Shown: positions 27,464-37,746 of the stretch, piece after piece
Layout: each line of letters starts with the position of its first letter
Numbering within the stretch: the first letter of the stretch is position 1
Assembly (NCBI GenBank): GCA_021323995.1
Contig: JAJPJY010000153.1
Coordinates: 1 to 38,491, forward strand
DNA length: 38,491 nt
From: a bacterium
GTDB taxonomy: Archaea > Thermoproteota > Bathyarchaeia > 40CM-2-53-6
Direction: 5' to 3'
Notes under the pieces: generated by a model
Databases searched by the model: none
Seen by the model: only the letters and a program-made list of their open reading frames with translations
What the model was told of the DNA's origin: nothing
Position numbers and translations under genes: made by a program

Positions 27464-27579
27464 GACAGTACTCTTTAGAAAGGTTTCATTTACCTTTTGG
27501 TAGCAATCTGGAACTAGGAAGACGGGGCCCTATGCGACGCTGGACCCTTTCGCGGTTCTACTTAGTTCTGACCCTTTGG

Positions 27580-27855
27580 TTAACGCGTGATCTTGAACCC
27601 ATGGAATTCTCCCGTGCAAACTGACCATTCGACCTCGACATTGCGCACTCTCGCACCAGATGGTCCTACGTAGCAGAAACGAATGAGCTCTTCGAGTTTT
27701 GACTTTTGGCCCTCGGCGAGGGCTTCGACACGCCCATCGGGAAGGTTCCTCACCCATCCAGCGACGCCAAGTCTCCGGGCGAGGTCAGTAATTTCTCTTC
27801 GAAAGAAAACGCCTTGGACCAGCCCGCTGACGGTTATTCTCGCTCGGGCGTCCAT
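27580..27855 (-). CDS. acyP: Acylphosphatase
   Basis: ITVSGLVQGVFFRREITDLARRLGVAGWVRNLPDGRVEALAEG. Confidence 0.95.
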   Translation of the reverse strand: MDARARITVSGLVQGVFFRREITDLARRLGVAGWVRNLPDGRVEALAEGQKSKLEELIRFCYVGPSGARVRNVEVEWSVCTGEFHGFKITR

Positions 27856-27931
27856 TGTAGGAAGTTATTCGTCTGCGTCATTTGTCTCTTCCGCTAAAAT
27901 TGGGGTAAGCGAACCCGAGTAAACATGAACG

Positions 27932-28408
27932 TCAAGTTGCCGGAGGTGTTGCAACGGTCCGGATTTGCGGTTGCGAAGACTGTGGGGGAAGCTCCTTCGA
28001 CGCAGTGTGAAGCTCCTCCACTAGGCTGTTAGTCGCAAGACCATGAATTGCCGAAAACACGTTCAGAGTCATGTAAAGGTAGCCAGCCTCTTCAACATCT
28101 AACCTGAGTCCGTGCCTCACCAGCACGTCTCTCGTTCTCGGGAAGGCTACGATAAGGTCCCCTAGAGTAGTTTCACCGCCGATCGAGGCGATCTCAATGG
28201 AAAATATGGGACGACTTGGCACCTCGACTGGTTGCGAGGAATGAATCACAACTTGGGCACTTGCGGGAGTTGACTTGGAATCTTTGGGAAGAAGTCTCGG
28301 CAGAGCTTTTCGGTCGGCAGGGGGTCTGACGGTCCGATTGGGTTTCCTTGTAGGTTTCAACTGCTTGCCCTTGTGGTTTTTGGTTTTCTTCCCGGCCATG
28401 GCTTTCAC
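27932..28408 (-). CDS. DUF1858-like domain protein with basic disordered N terminus
   Basis: ETTLGDLIVAFPRTRDVLVRHGLRLDVEEAGYLYMTLNVFSAIHGL resembles DUF1858; Lys/Arg/Pro-rich N terminus. Confidence 0.6.
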   Translation of the reverse strand: MKAMAGKKTKNHKGKQLKPTRKPNRTVRPPADRKALPRLLPKDSKSTPASAQVVIHSSQPVEVPSRPIFSIEIASIGGETTLGDLIVAFPRTRDVLVRHGLRLDVEEAGYLYMTLNVFSAIHGLATNSLVEELHTASKELPPQSSQPQIRTVATPPAT

Positions 28409-28479
28409 TACTTTCCATTCGACTGATGCTGTTCTCCCTACTAGAGCGTAGGGCTCATATTAATGCGTGTCCGGGAACG

Positions 28480-29628
28480 TCAGGTCTTTGACGGTTCAAC
28501 GGACCATGCGATTGGGAGCCCTTGCATAAGTTGCTGTGCTTGGCTCGAGGCTCTGAGTCTGAGTTTGTCAGTCAGCGTTTTAAGGACATCTGTAGAGTAA
28601 TCCTCGATGCGTCCCTCGTCAGACTTCTGCGCGATCACCGGATCGAGCGGAATTGTCCCGAGGAATGGTATCCCGAGGGTTGCTGCTAGTTTTTCACCTT
28701 TGGTCTCACCGTATACGTTGAGCTTTTCCCCACAGCTTGGGCATTGAAGATAGCTCATGTTCTCGATCAGTCCTAGGAGTTCTGCGTTCATTTTCTTTGC
28801 CATATTGACTGCTTTTGTGACGATCAAAGAGGCCAATTCTTGTGGGGACGATACGACAATTGCGCCATCGAGTGGGAGTGATTGGAACACGGTTAGCGGT
28901 GCGTCGCTCGTCCCGGGGGGTAGGTCTACAAGAAGATAGTGGAGTGGTCCCCAATCTACTTCCCAGTAGAGCTGTCGAATTACGCTGTTGACGATAGGGC
29001 CTCGCCAGATTACAGGCATTTCGGGGTCGTCGAGGATTAGGTTGATGGACATGACCTTGATTCCCGTCTGCGTTCTTATCGGAGTGATGGCTCCGTTAGA
29101 AGTCTTGGTGGGTCGACCCTTAAGCCCGAAGACCTTTGCAATGCTTGGCCCAGTCAAGTCGGCGTCTAAAACTCCGACCTCGTAGCCTTGTCTGCGAAGT
29201 TCGCACGCGAGCATGCTTGTGACGAATGATTTTCCCACGCCGCCCTTGCCTGAGACGACGGCAATGATATTCCGGATATCGCGTTTTCCAAGACGCTCGA
29301 TGCCAGGAGCAGGCCCTGTCCTTGGTTCGGTCGTGTTCCTTGTTCTGTTTTCGAGCCTTTTTCTGAGGTCATCGAGCTCTGATTTCGACATAGAAGTCGT
29401 GTCTACGGTGACCGTCCGAATCTCGCCTGATTTCTTTAGTGCCTGTTCGATGTCTGATTGGAGGGTCTTCGCGAGAGGGCAGTGGGCTACTGTTAGAGCG
29501 ATTTTTACTTTTACGGCGTCCCCATCGACGGTGATGTCCCGGACCATATTTAGGTCGACAATGCTGATGCCGATCTCAGGATCCAGCACTCCGCGTAGAT
29601 TCTCAAGAACGGCCTGCTTGTCGATCAA
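28480..29628 (-). CDS. Mrp/NBP35-family Fe-S carrier ATPase with N-terminal DUF59 domain
   Basis: VVSGKGGVGKSFVTSMLA; DADLTGPSIAKVFG; LQCPSCGEKLNVYG; N-terminal DPEIGISIVDLNMVRDI. Confidence 0.95.
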   Translation of the reverse strand: MIDKQAVLENLRGVLDPEIGISIVDLNMVRDITVDGDAVKVKIALTVAHCPLAKTLQSDIEQALKKSGEIRTVTVDTTSMSKSELDDLRKRLENRTRNTTEPRTGPAPGIERLGKRDIRNIIAVVSGKGGVGKSFVTSMLACELRRQGYEVGVLDADLTGPSIAKVFGLKGRPTKTSNGAITPIRTQTGIKVMSINLILDDPEMPVIWRGPIVNSVIRQLYWEVDWGPLHYLLVDLPPGTSDAPLTVFQSLPLDGAIVVSSPQELASLIVTKAVNMAKKMNAELLGLIENMSYLQCPSCGEKLNVYGETKGEKLAATLGIPFLGTIPLDPVIAQKSDEGRIEDYSTDVLKTLTDKLRLRASSQAQQLMQGLPIAWSVEPSKT

Positions 29629-29732
29629 TCGCGAAAGACCCAGTGGACCAAAAGGTTGAGAAGGTATTTACATGCTATTGTGCTGCAAACAGTTTGCGCC
29701 TGTGACGGGTCGTCGATGGTGTTTGTATACTA

Positions 29733-30494
29733 ATGGTTGTGAGCGATAAGACGCGAAGAGCTTTGAAAGAGTTCGGCCTTACCGAGTATGAAGCAAAGGC
29801 CTACATCTCGCTTGTCGAGTCTGGTGCCCTCGCTGCTAGTGAGCTGAGCAGAATCGCAACCATTCCTTATTCCAAGATCTATGAGATTATTGGAAATCTT
29901 GAAAGGAAAGGATGGGTTGAATCTGAGCAGGGGCGGCCGAGCAAATACTATTCCAAGGCGCCTTCCACAGCTCTCGAGTCGTCGAGAGTCCGTTTCGAGA
30001 CGACACTGAGGGCAAGTGAGGCTGAGGCGCTACAGGAGCTTCAGCCCTTGTACGAGAAGAAAGGAGTCCAGGAGAAGCCGGATATCTGGATCGTGCGCGG
30101 CCAGGACAACATTCTCGACAAGATTAGGGAAACATTGGCAGACACTCGTCGAGAGCTGATGGTGGCGATGCCCGTTGCTCCAGAGTCTATTGTCTCGATG
30201 GCCATCTCAATATTAGCTCTCCTAAGGGGCAAGGGCGTGAACGTATCCGTGATGCTTCCAGAGACGGCGCGACGAGAAACGATCAGACGGCTGAAGGAGT
30301 TTTCTCAGGTCCGGACGAGAGAATCACTCTTTGGCGGGGGAATCATTTCTGACGATAACAGGATCATACTGCTCCTTGGAGAAGATCCTGAAAAAGGATT
30401 GACACTAGCCATATCCTCAGACCATATCGGTCTGGTGAGGTTTGGCAAGAGCTACTTCGAATATCTCTGGGAGAGCTCAAAACCAATACTCTAG
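29733..30494 (+). CDS. TrmB-family transcriptional regulator
   Basis: LKEFGLTEYEAKAYISLVESGALAASELSRIATIPYSKIYEIIGNLERKGWVE wHTH plus TrmB-like C-terminal domain. Confidence 0.92.
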   Translation: MVVSDKTRRALKEFGLTEYEAKAYISLVESGALAASELSRIATIPYSKIYEIIGNLERKGWVESEQGRPSKYYSKAPSTALESSRVRFETTLRASEAEALQELQPLYEKKGVQEKPDIWIVRGQDNILDKIRETLADTRRELMVAMPVAPESIVSMAISILALLRGKGVNVSVMLPETARRETIRRLKEFSQVRTRESLFGGGIISDDNRIILLLGEDPEKGLTLAISSDHIGLVRFGKSYFEYLWESSKPIL

Positions 30495-30655
30495 ATGCTG
30501 ACACAGAGAATGACTTACCAGGGCGCTTCTAGCTGAAGGTTGGGCCGAAGCTTAGCCATGCCTGAAGACATGTTTTGATATCCTAGCCCCTGCATATGTG
30601 CGAATAGTCTTAATTTGCATCGTTAGGGACAGACTAAAGCGAGATCTGAATACGC

Positions 30656-30767
30656 GCGGGGGTACCAGAGCCAGGTCTAATGGGCAGAAGGCTAAGTCTG
30701 AGCCTGCCTTGGGCTTAGGACCCTGTGGCGAAGGCCTTCGTGGGTTCGAATCCCACCCCCCGCACCA
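30656..30767 (+). tRNA. tRNA-Leu(TAG) with a 24-nt intron in the anticodon stem (29/30)
   Basis: GCGGGGG...CCCCCGC+A+CCA; T arm GTGGG-TTCGAAT-CCCAC; class II variable arm; removing 30688-30711 restores the anticodon arm CAGGG-CTTAGGA-CCCTG. Confidence 0.9.
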
Positions 30768-30925
30768 TTATGCCATAGACACCCCGCTCGAACTGCCAAA
30801 TCTTTTGTTGCAGCCCGACCAGTCAATGAGTCGATTGGAGTCAAGCGCTTCTCTTTCATGGCCGAGTGTGGAAGGACTAAATGCTCGGATCGACACAACG
30901 TTGACCGACTCTTCATGTCCATCAC

Positions 30926-31921
30926 CTAACGCTTGGGCTTTCGTTTGATCGTCTTGTTCAAGATCCTTCTTTCAAGTACTAAGCTGATCGCGAGTACAGC
31001 GACTCCCACTACTATGATTGTAGTCATGAGAAGCTCTGAGTTGTCATTGAATACGGCGACTATTGCATCCCCCTGCACATAGGATCTTGAGGGTGCGGAC
31101 ACCGACGCCTGTATTGTGTATATCACACCATTCGTTGTCGGAGTAGCTTGAGGCTCGCTTGGCGTTTCTGTGATCATCAAGCCGAGAATTTGGTTTACGC
31201 CGAAAGACCATGTTACCGAGCTGGGCGAATAGTCATAGCTTTCTTGCCACGAGTCTACCGATGGAAAGAGCTGGGTGAAATTAAGCAGATTGACCCGATT
31301 CGTGGCGGACACTAGGTTGGCCGGTGTTACGCGGAAGTAGTTCACGATGTTCTCGTAGGTGATCAAGTTTCCCGAGGAGGCGCCGCGCTCAAGGGATGCG
31401 ATCTTGCCAGCTACGCCGGGGAGATATGCTACGCCGATATTGTTGACTTCGACTCCTCCTACTGTGACGTTCTGTGGGACGTCAAACGACTTCCAGTCCA
31501 TGCTCACAAGTTGGAGACCTGATTGGGATGTTTGAATACCAGAGAGCCGAAACTGGACGGAAACGTTGAACCATTGATATTGGGTGTTTTGCAACGATGT
31601 CGAGGCCAGTTGTAGGATTAAATCGGATACTACTGCGGCAGGAGCCTTGCTGCGGATAGCCGTCTGAAAATCGGAGGCAGTATTCGTCGCGTTATCTCCG
31701 GCCAGGATCCCGTTGAAAGAAGGCAGAGTGAAAGACGATTCAATCTGTGTAAGGTTTTGGTAGACTTGGAGTTTGAGGGAGACCTGAACATAGTCGGAGA
31801 GGAGGGTAGCGTCGAAGGTCGAATTCGGGGGCGACGACGCATGGGCCGGGTGAATGACCAGACCGGCTGATAATGTCACAATGAGAAGCATGATCGAACA
31901 GAAAAGTCTTAGGGCTCTCAA
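30926..31921 (-). CDS. Secreted protein with C-terminal TM anchor
   Basis: N-terminal signal MRALRLFCSIMLLIVTLSAGLVIHPAHA; C-terminal TM TTIIVVGVAVLAISLVLERR followed by basic tail. Confidence 0.8.
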   Translation of the reverse strand: MRALRLFCSIMLLIVTLSAGLVIHPAHASSPPNSTFDATLLSDYVQVSLKLQVYQNLTQIESSFTLPSFNGILAGDNATNTASDFQTAIRSKAPAAVVSDLILQLASTSLQNTQYQWFNVSVQFRLSGIQTSQSGLQLVSMDWKSFDVPQNVTVGGVEVNNIGVAYLPGVAGKIASLERGASSGNLITYENIVNYFRVTPANLVSATNRVNLLNFTQLFPSVDSWQESYDYSPSSVTWSFGVNQILGLMITETPSEPQATPTTNGVIYTIQASVSAPSRSYVQGDAIVAVFNDNSELLMTTIIVVGVAVLAISLVLERRILNKTIKRKPKR

Positions 31922-32015
31922 GGCCGATTCTCACATCCAGCTTGATAAAAGAATAGAAAACGATGCTCTTAAAGGAAGCCGTCGCAGAAAATATGCATGG
32001 GAGAGTTTCGCGAAG

Positions 32016-32939
32016 ATGGGATCGAGAAAGTCACGGCCCTTCTCCCACAAGATCATATTGGCCATTGTGGTCATAGCAGTAGTGGGCCTCTTCACCTATT
32101 TCTACTACATCCAAAACGTTGATTCCGCTAATAGCAGTATACTGATTGATTGGCGGCTGAAAATAACCTTCAATGATGCTCGGACAAACACTAACTACAC
32201 GCTTCCGGCATACATCGGAACATCGAGTGGAGCATGGTCAAATCACACGCTCGACGCTTTTGGGCCGCCAGGATACTCCCCGATGAGCACAAGAGACACG
32301 AGCAGCACTATCTGGATACAATCTACGGAGCCGGCAGTGTTCAACTTTGGAGACTTCTTCAACGTTTGGGGGCAAGAGTTCAACCAGGGCTGTGTTTCTT
32401 ATGCGGGAATACTAGAATCCCATGGGTCCACAATGGCAGGCACTTATTGCTCGTCCGCCGCGGAGCCCGTTATCTATGATGTAAAAGGTAACAATCTCTA
32501 CGACCCAACCACCGACAACGTGAGTGAAGTCAGCGACCTAGCCGTTCAAATGCCTTCAGCGGGTGCTACACTCAGCTCGGACTCACACATTCTATTCATC
32601 AGTGTTGGAAGCAGCAGTGTGTGGAATGTGAACGAGACGGTTGTCTATGATTCTGATGGGGATCGTGTTTACAACCCATCGACTGATCCGATAATCCATC
32701 CGGGCGCTAACTCGACTGCGGGCGCTGCGCTGAGTTCGGATTTGCGGCTGAAGTTCTACGACTGGAACGGTAACGGCAAGTGGGATGCATCAGTACCACC
32801 ACCAGTGCTCTCCGATGGGACGACAGAGAGATGCTTAGGCAGAGGAATAAATCTCTCGAATGGAAAGGATTGGCTAATAATTCTCTGGTCCGGGCTCTAC
32901 CGAGAAGTATCCGGAGGATGCCCACCCTCGGGTTCCTAA
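32016..32939 (+). CDS. Membrane-anchored extracellular protein with three Asp/Gly-rich Ca-binding-like loops
   Basis: N-terminal TM IILAIVVIAVVGLFTYFYYI; loops YDVKGNNLYDPTTD, YDSDGDRVYNPSTD, YDWNGNGKWD. Start at internal Met preferred over 31854. Confidence 0.7.
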   Translation: MGSRKSRPFSHKIILAIVVIAVVGLFTYFYYIQNVDSANSSILIDWRLKITFNDARTNTNYTLPAYIGTSSGAWSNHTLDAFGPPGYSPMSTRDTSSTIWIQSTEPAVFNFGDFFNVWGQEFNQGCVSYAGILESHGSTMAGTYCSSAAEPVIYDVKGNNLYDPTTDNVSEVSDLAVQMPSAGATLSSDSHILFISVGSSSVWNVNETVVYDSDGDRVYNPSTDPIIHPGANSTAGAALSSDLRLKFYDWNGNGKWDASVPPPVLSDGTTERCLGRGINLSNGKDWLIILWSGLYREVSGGCPPSGS

Positions 32940-33009
32940 TGAAGAATTAGGACGGCAGTGGAATAAGTCTTGCAACGATTCCTTAGCCCTCTGTAGTTCG
33001 GTTGCGACT

Positions 33010-34038
33010 TTATGCGGGTTGGTCCGAGCCGTTGTTTCCTGTACCTATGAGATGGCATGCGACCCAGTGTCCCTTCTCTACCTCTACGAGGGGAGGGTCC
33101 TCGTATGAGCATCTGGTGTGTGCGTAGGGGCATCGCGTGTGGAATCTGCATCCGCTTGGGGGGTCGATTGGGCTAGGTATCTCGCCGCTTATCACTTGTC
33201 CTGACCGCTTGGAGTCCGGGTCTGGAACAGGAACGGCGGCGATGAGTGCGTTCGTGTAAGGATGGAGTGGCTTGTTGATGATAGTGGGCGTGTCTCCTGC
33301 TTCCACAACTTTGCCGAGATACATGACTACAATTCTGTCGCACATGTGACGGGCTAGGGCGAGGTCGTGGGTAACGTAGAGAAAGGACGTGCCTCTCTTC
33401 TGAACGAGTGCGAGCATCAGGTTTAGGATCTCTGCCCTTATGGATACATCGAGCATTGATACGGGCTCGTCCGCGACAACAAATTCTGGATCGAGCACGA
33501 AGGCTCTAGCTACGGCGACCCTCTGCCTCTGTCCACCGCTCAATTCGTGGGGGAATCTTTGCATGAATTCTTCAGGCGGAGTCAACTCTACTTCGTTTAG
33601 GATCTGCTTGACCCTCTCCGTGACTTCCTCAGAGGATTTGGCAACGCGTTGGATGCGCACGGGCTCTGCTACAATATCCTTAACCAGCATCCGAGGGTCC
33701 AATGATTCAAAAGGGTCCTGGAAAATAATCTGCATTTCTCGGCGGAGTGGTTTCATCTCGCCACTCGTCAGGTGAGTGATATCCTTGCCCTTGTAGAAAA
33801 TGTTCCCTCCGGAGGGTTCCACCAGGCGGAGCAATAGTTTGCCAGTAGTCGTCTTGCCGCTCCCGCTCTCGCCGACGAGCCCTAAAATTTCCCCTTTTCT
33901 GACGAATATGCTTATTCCGTCAACAGCCTTCACCGAAACTGGGCTGCGAGAAACTATTGTAGAAAGGAAGCCCTGTTTTACTGGAAAGTGCTTTTTCAGG
34001 TTCTCCGCTGAAATGATCACTTCAGTTTCTGTGGACAC
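33010..34038 (-). CDS. Peptide ABC transporter ATP-binding protein (DppF/OppF-like)
   Basis: GLVGESGSGKTTTGKLLL; ELSGGQRQRVAVARAFVLDPEFVVADEP; C-terminal CxFHTRCPYA oligopeptide signature. Confidence 0.93.
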   Translation of the reverse strand: MSTETEVIISAENLKKHFPVKQGFLSTIVSRSPVSVKAVDGISIFVRKGEILGLVGESGSGKTTTGKLLLRLVEPSGGNIFYKGKDITHLTSGEMKPLRREMQIIFQDPFESLDPRMLVKDIVAEPVRIQRVAKSSEEVTERVKQILNEVELTPPEEFMQRFPHELSGGQRQRVAVARAFVLDPEFVVADEPVSMLDVSIRAEILNLMLALVQKRGTSFLYVTHDLALARHMCDRIVVMYLGKVVEAGDTPTIINKPLHPYTNALIAAVPVPDPDSKRSGQVISGEIPSPIDPPSGCRFHTRCPYAHTRCSYEDPPLVEVEKGHWVACHLIGTGNNGSDQPA

Positions 34039-34055
34039 TATTCATCTCACCTGTC

Positions 34056-35021
34056 TCAGTAGAGGTGGCAAGCAACGTAGTGTTCGCCGGAACCCTGTTT
34101 CTTAAGTTGTGGATTCTCCTTTTTGCAGATGTCCATGGCGTATGGACATCTTGGATGGAATCGGCACCCAGTGGGTGGGTTGAGAAGGTCTGGCGGCTGC
34201 CCAGGTATCGATACTAGTTTCTGTCTCTCGCCCTTGATCGTCGGAAAAGCGCGCATTAGTCCTTGAGTGTACGGGTGCAGTGGTTCTTTGAATACTGATT
34301 TCACGTCGCCGTACTCTGCCACGTTGCCCGCGTACATTATTGTGAGTTTCTCGCACACCTCTGCCACGATTGAGAGGTCGTGACTAATCATCATCATTGA
34401 AAGTCCTAGTTTTTCCTTGAGATCTCGCATCAATTGTAGGACTTGGGCTTGTACAATGACGTCAAGAGCGGTTCCCGGTTCGTCAGCTATCAAGAGTTTA
34501 GGATTGCAAGCCAGCGCCATCGCGATGAGAGCTCTTTGCCTCATTCCACCGCTGAACTCATGAGGATAGTTTGAAACTCTGGAGCTCTCCACTCCAACCA
34601 TCTCAAACAAAGCCTCGGTTCTTCTGATCGCATCATCTTTCGAGACGTCAGGTTCGTGAAGTCTGATTGCTTCAACAACCTGATCTCCCACTTTGAAGAC
34701 GGGATTCATCGCGTTCATAGCCCCCTGGAAAACTATCGATATTCCCTTCCATCTGATCTCTTTACGCATCGCATCATCAGACAGAGGGACTAGATCCTTA
34801 CCGTCGAAGAGGATCTTACCCCTCCTGATTTTGGCGCCCGGAGGAAGAATCTTCAGTATCGACAGGGCAATGGTGGTCTTGCCGCATCCAGATTCGCCGA
34901 CCAGCCCCATTGCCTCGCCTCTCTCTATTTCGAAGTTGACATTCTCTGCGGCGTGTACCCAGCCACGGAGCGTTAGATAGTTCGTTGTGACAGCGTCTAG
35001 CTTTAGGATGGGATCAGGCAT
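34056..35021 (-). CDS. Peptide ABC transporter ATP-binding protein (DppD/OppD-like)
   Basis: [60 protein letters not shown]. Confidence 0.93.
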   Translation of the reverse strand: MPDPILKLDAVTTNYLTLRGWVHAAENVNFEIERGEAMGLVGESGCGKTTIALSILKILPPGAKIRRGKILFDGKDLVPLSDDAMRKEIRWKGISIVFQGAMNAMNPVFKVGDQVVEAIRLHEPDVSKDDAIRRTEALFEMVGVESSRVSNYPHEFSGGMRQRALIAMALACNPKLLIADEPGTALDVIVQAQVLQLMRDLKEKLGLSMMMISHDLSIVAEVCEKLTIMYAGNVAEYGDVKSVFKEPLHPYTQGLMRAFPTIKGERQKLVSIPGQPPDLLNPPTGCRFHPRCPYAMDICKKENPQLKKQGSGEHYVACHLY

Positions 35022-35131
35022 GACTTACCTGCACAGGGTCCTGTAAATTAGTGTGCAGGGAAAAGGTTCAGATAAGCTTTGGGTAGTGTGTAGCTTGCCA
35101 GTCGAGAAAGCGCCGGAAAGGAATACGTGAT

Positions 35132-36571
35132 TTATCGGCGTCTTCTGAGTCGTGGATTGAAGAGTTCGTCCATCGCGTAACCTAGCAAGATAAACGCCAG
35201 GGAGATCAACGCGATTGACAGTCCCGGTGGAAGGATCCACCACCACGCGAGGTTTGAGACAGTTGCACCAACTGAATTGGCGGCTCCGAGCATTGATCCC
35301 CAGGTTATTACGGTAGGATCGCCGAGACCTAGAAAGCTCAAGGCTGCCTCAGTTACGATCGACGCTGGCACCGTTAGCGCTAGGTTCACGTAGGTCAAGG
35401 AGACTATGTTCGGGAATATGTGTCGTACAGTGATGTAGCCGGTTCCTGCTCCTGACGCCTTCGCGGCTTCGATGAAGGGCCGCTCTCGCAAGCTGAGGAC
35501 CTGTGAACGTATGACTCTAGCGAAACCCATCCAGCTAAAGAATCCGATCAGGAGTATGATGTAGATCAGGCTCGGGCCTATTGTGGCTACCAGCACTATT
35601 AGGAGCGGAAGGAATGGAATGACGAGAAGCATGTCAGTTGTCCTCATCAAGACCTCGTCGACGATCTTTCCAAGGTATCCTGCCATCAATCCGATCAAAA
35701 GTCCAAGTCCTATCCCTATGCCTGTTGCGACAAGCCCCACTTCAAGAGAGAGCCTTGCACCGTACACTACCTGGGTGAAAATGTCGTGGCCGGCATCATC
35801 AGTGCCAAAGATCCCCCACGTGTTTCCGAACAAATTCAGGTCGAAACTAGACACGTTGATGCGTCCACTAAATCCCGCCGGCACAGAGATCGTTAGAACG
35901 TACTGGTAGTTTGCCTTCTCCGCCGCAAAGACGTAGTTGGCTGCTGAGAACTGCTGACCTATGCCTAGCTGGGAGTTGAAAGCAGGATTACCAGAGTTGA
36001 TGGCTGGGCTCGGGTTATAAGTTCCGGTCTTGTTGATCGTTGTTGGGGACCAGAAGAGGAATCTGCTGACCCCGATCCGGTTCACGTAGGCTGTGACGTT
36101 GAAAGACTTGTTGAGTGCACCTGAACCTGGGATGAGTATCATAGCGTCGCCGATTATTTGTTTGGGCGATCCTTGGTAAGGATACGAGAGCGTTTCGGTG
36201 ATTTGCACTGTTCCACCCGGAGAGGAACCCGCGAAGTCTAGGGCCACAGAATTCCCGGTCTTGGTTGGTATTGTGGCCAATCCCGAGGACGACATGTTTA
36301 CTGATAACGCAGAGAACTGGGCGTTCTGGCTGTATCCGACGGGCCCATTTATCAGAGTTATCCATGTGGGAGGATCGTAATTCGCTGACACTGCGTTGCC
36401 GGTCGGACGGTAAGGCGTGAGGAGAGGAGCAGCTGCAGCCATGACTACGAACATCAAGAGAAGAAACATGCCAACAGCTGCTAGTCGGTTGCTTAGTAGG
36501 AGAACGAGAAAGTTCCGGAATCTGATTAGCCAGAACGGCACCCGCGTGGTTTTGGACAAGAACCAAGTCAC
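35132..36571 (-). CDS. Peptide ABC transporter permease (DppC-like) with large extracytoplasmic insertion
   Basis: FGTDDAGHDIFTQVVYGARLSLEVG and EAAKASGAGTGYITVRHIFPN motifs; about 190 extra residues after TM1. Confidence 0.92.
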   Translation of the reverse strand: MTWFLSKTTRVPFWLIRFRNFLVLLLSNRLAAVGMFLLLMFVVMAAAAPLLTPYRPTGNAVSANYDPPTWITLINGPVGYSQNAQFSALSVNMSSSGLATIPTKTGNSVALDFAGSSPGGTVQITETLSYPYQGSPKQIIGDAMILIPGSGALNKSFNVTAYVNRIGVSRFLFWSPTTINKTGTYNPSPAINSGNPAFNSQLGIGQQFSAANYVFAAEKANYQYVLTISVPAGFSGRINVSSFDLNLFGNTWGIFGTDDAGHDIFTQVVYGARLSLEVGLVATGIGIGLGLLIGLMAGYLGKIVDEVLMRTTDMLLVIPFLPLLIVLVATIGPSLIYIILLIGFFSWMGFARVIRSQVLSLRERPFIEAAKASGAGTGYITVRHIFPNIVSLTYVNLALTVPASIVTEAALSFLGLGDPTVITWGSMLGAANSVGATVSNLAWWWILPPGLSIALISLAFILLGYAMDELFNPRLRRRR

Positions 36572-37593
36572 TCGTATTTTATGCGGGGATCGATCATCCC
36601 ATAGACGATGTCAGAGACTAGGTTCGCGCCGATCACGCAAAGGGCAATGATGTAGAACATGGCCTGCAACACTGGAAAGTCGTGCCAGTAAATCGCGTTA
36701 TAAAGCCAAAGACCTAGTCCATCCCAGTTGAAAACCGTCTCAGTAATTATGGCTCCGCCAAGAATCCCTCCAAATGCTAATGCCGCGTTTGTCACAATCG
36801 GTAGCGATGCGTTTCTCAATGCATGTTTGAAAAGCACAGTACGTTCAGGCAGGCCCTTGGCTCGAGCGGTCGTGATGTAGTCCTCCGTTAAGGCCTCACC
36901 CATGGTCGCCCTTGTTAGCAGGAGATTCCCGCCGTAGAAGAAGAGCGTGAGAGTGAGAGCCGGTAGGAACAGGTATCTGATCCTAGTAAGGATCTGCTGC
37001 AGTAACGGAGGCGTTCCAAGCAACCATGTTGAAGGAGTTACGCCTCCAGAGGGGAACCACGGGAGATATAACGCGAAGACGAGGATGAGAAGCAGCCCCA
37101 TGAAGAACGTTGGTAGAGAAAATGTTGTTAGCGATACGGTGACCATTGTACTGTCGAACACGCCTCCTCGCCGAGCGGCCACTACTACTCCAAGGAGGAT
37201 TCCTACGATTAAGGAAATCGCGGTTGCAGTGCCAAGGAGTTCCAGCGTATTCCACAACCTCCCGGTCCCGATCATGTCGTGCAGGACGGAGTTCCCAGTT
37301 TGCTGAGACTGGCCAAAGTTAAATGTCAGCATGTTTTGGAAGTAAACAAAAAATTTGCTCCACAAAGAGGGAGGGATGCATTTGCCGTTGGAGTCGAAGC
37401 TCTGACATAGTCCGAGCTGAAGTTGCAAATTGTGTATGGCTTGCGGGTTCCCCTTTGCCCTGCCTGTCAGGTTCGCGATCGCGCCGTTAGGACCGGGCAG
37501 GAGTTCGAAGATAACAAAGTTGAGGATTATTACGAATATTACGAGTACGACTGTGTTCAGAAGCCGTTTTACAAGGTATCCTCTGAGACCCAA
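36568..37593 (-). CDS. Peptide ABC transporter permease (DppB-like)
   Basis: N-terminal GYLVKRLLNTVVLVIFVIILNFVIFELLPG; EDYITTARAKGLPERTVLFKHALRNASLPIVT. Confidence 0.93.
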   Translation of the reverse strand: MGLRGYLVKRLLNTVVLVIFVIILNFVIFELLPGPNGAIANLTGRAKGNPQAIHNLQLQLGLCQSFDSNGKCIPPSLWSKFFVYFQNMLTFNFGQSQQTGNSVLHDMIGTGRLWNTLELLGTATAISLIVGILLGVVVAARRGGVFDSTMVTVSLTTFSLPTFFMGLLLILVFALYLPWFPSGGVTPSTWLLGTPPLLQQILTRIRYLFLPALTLTLFFYGGNLLLTRATMGEALTEDYITTARAKGLPERTVLFKHALRNASLPIVTNAALAFGGILGGAIITETVFNWDGLGLWLYNAIYWHDFPVLQAMFYIIALCVIGANLVSDIVYGMIDPRIKYE

Positions 37594-37746
37594 GACGATC
37601 AGCCTCCGTCAAGATGTGAAATGTAATTTAGCTTTGCGGTTGCTACCCCTTCTGTACCCCTGAAAAGGGTCCGTTATACAAAGTGTAGTCACGTCTGGTG
37701 CTTGAATAAAGAAAAGGAGGGGGTTTGGATAGGTTTGGGTACTGTT

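Noticed and set aside
27394-27624. ORF 27394-27624 (+)
   Set aside because: Overlaps the tRNA-Glu gene and antisense acylphosphatase; not credible as protein.
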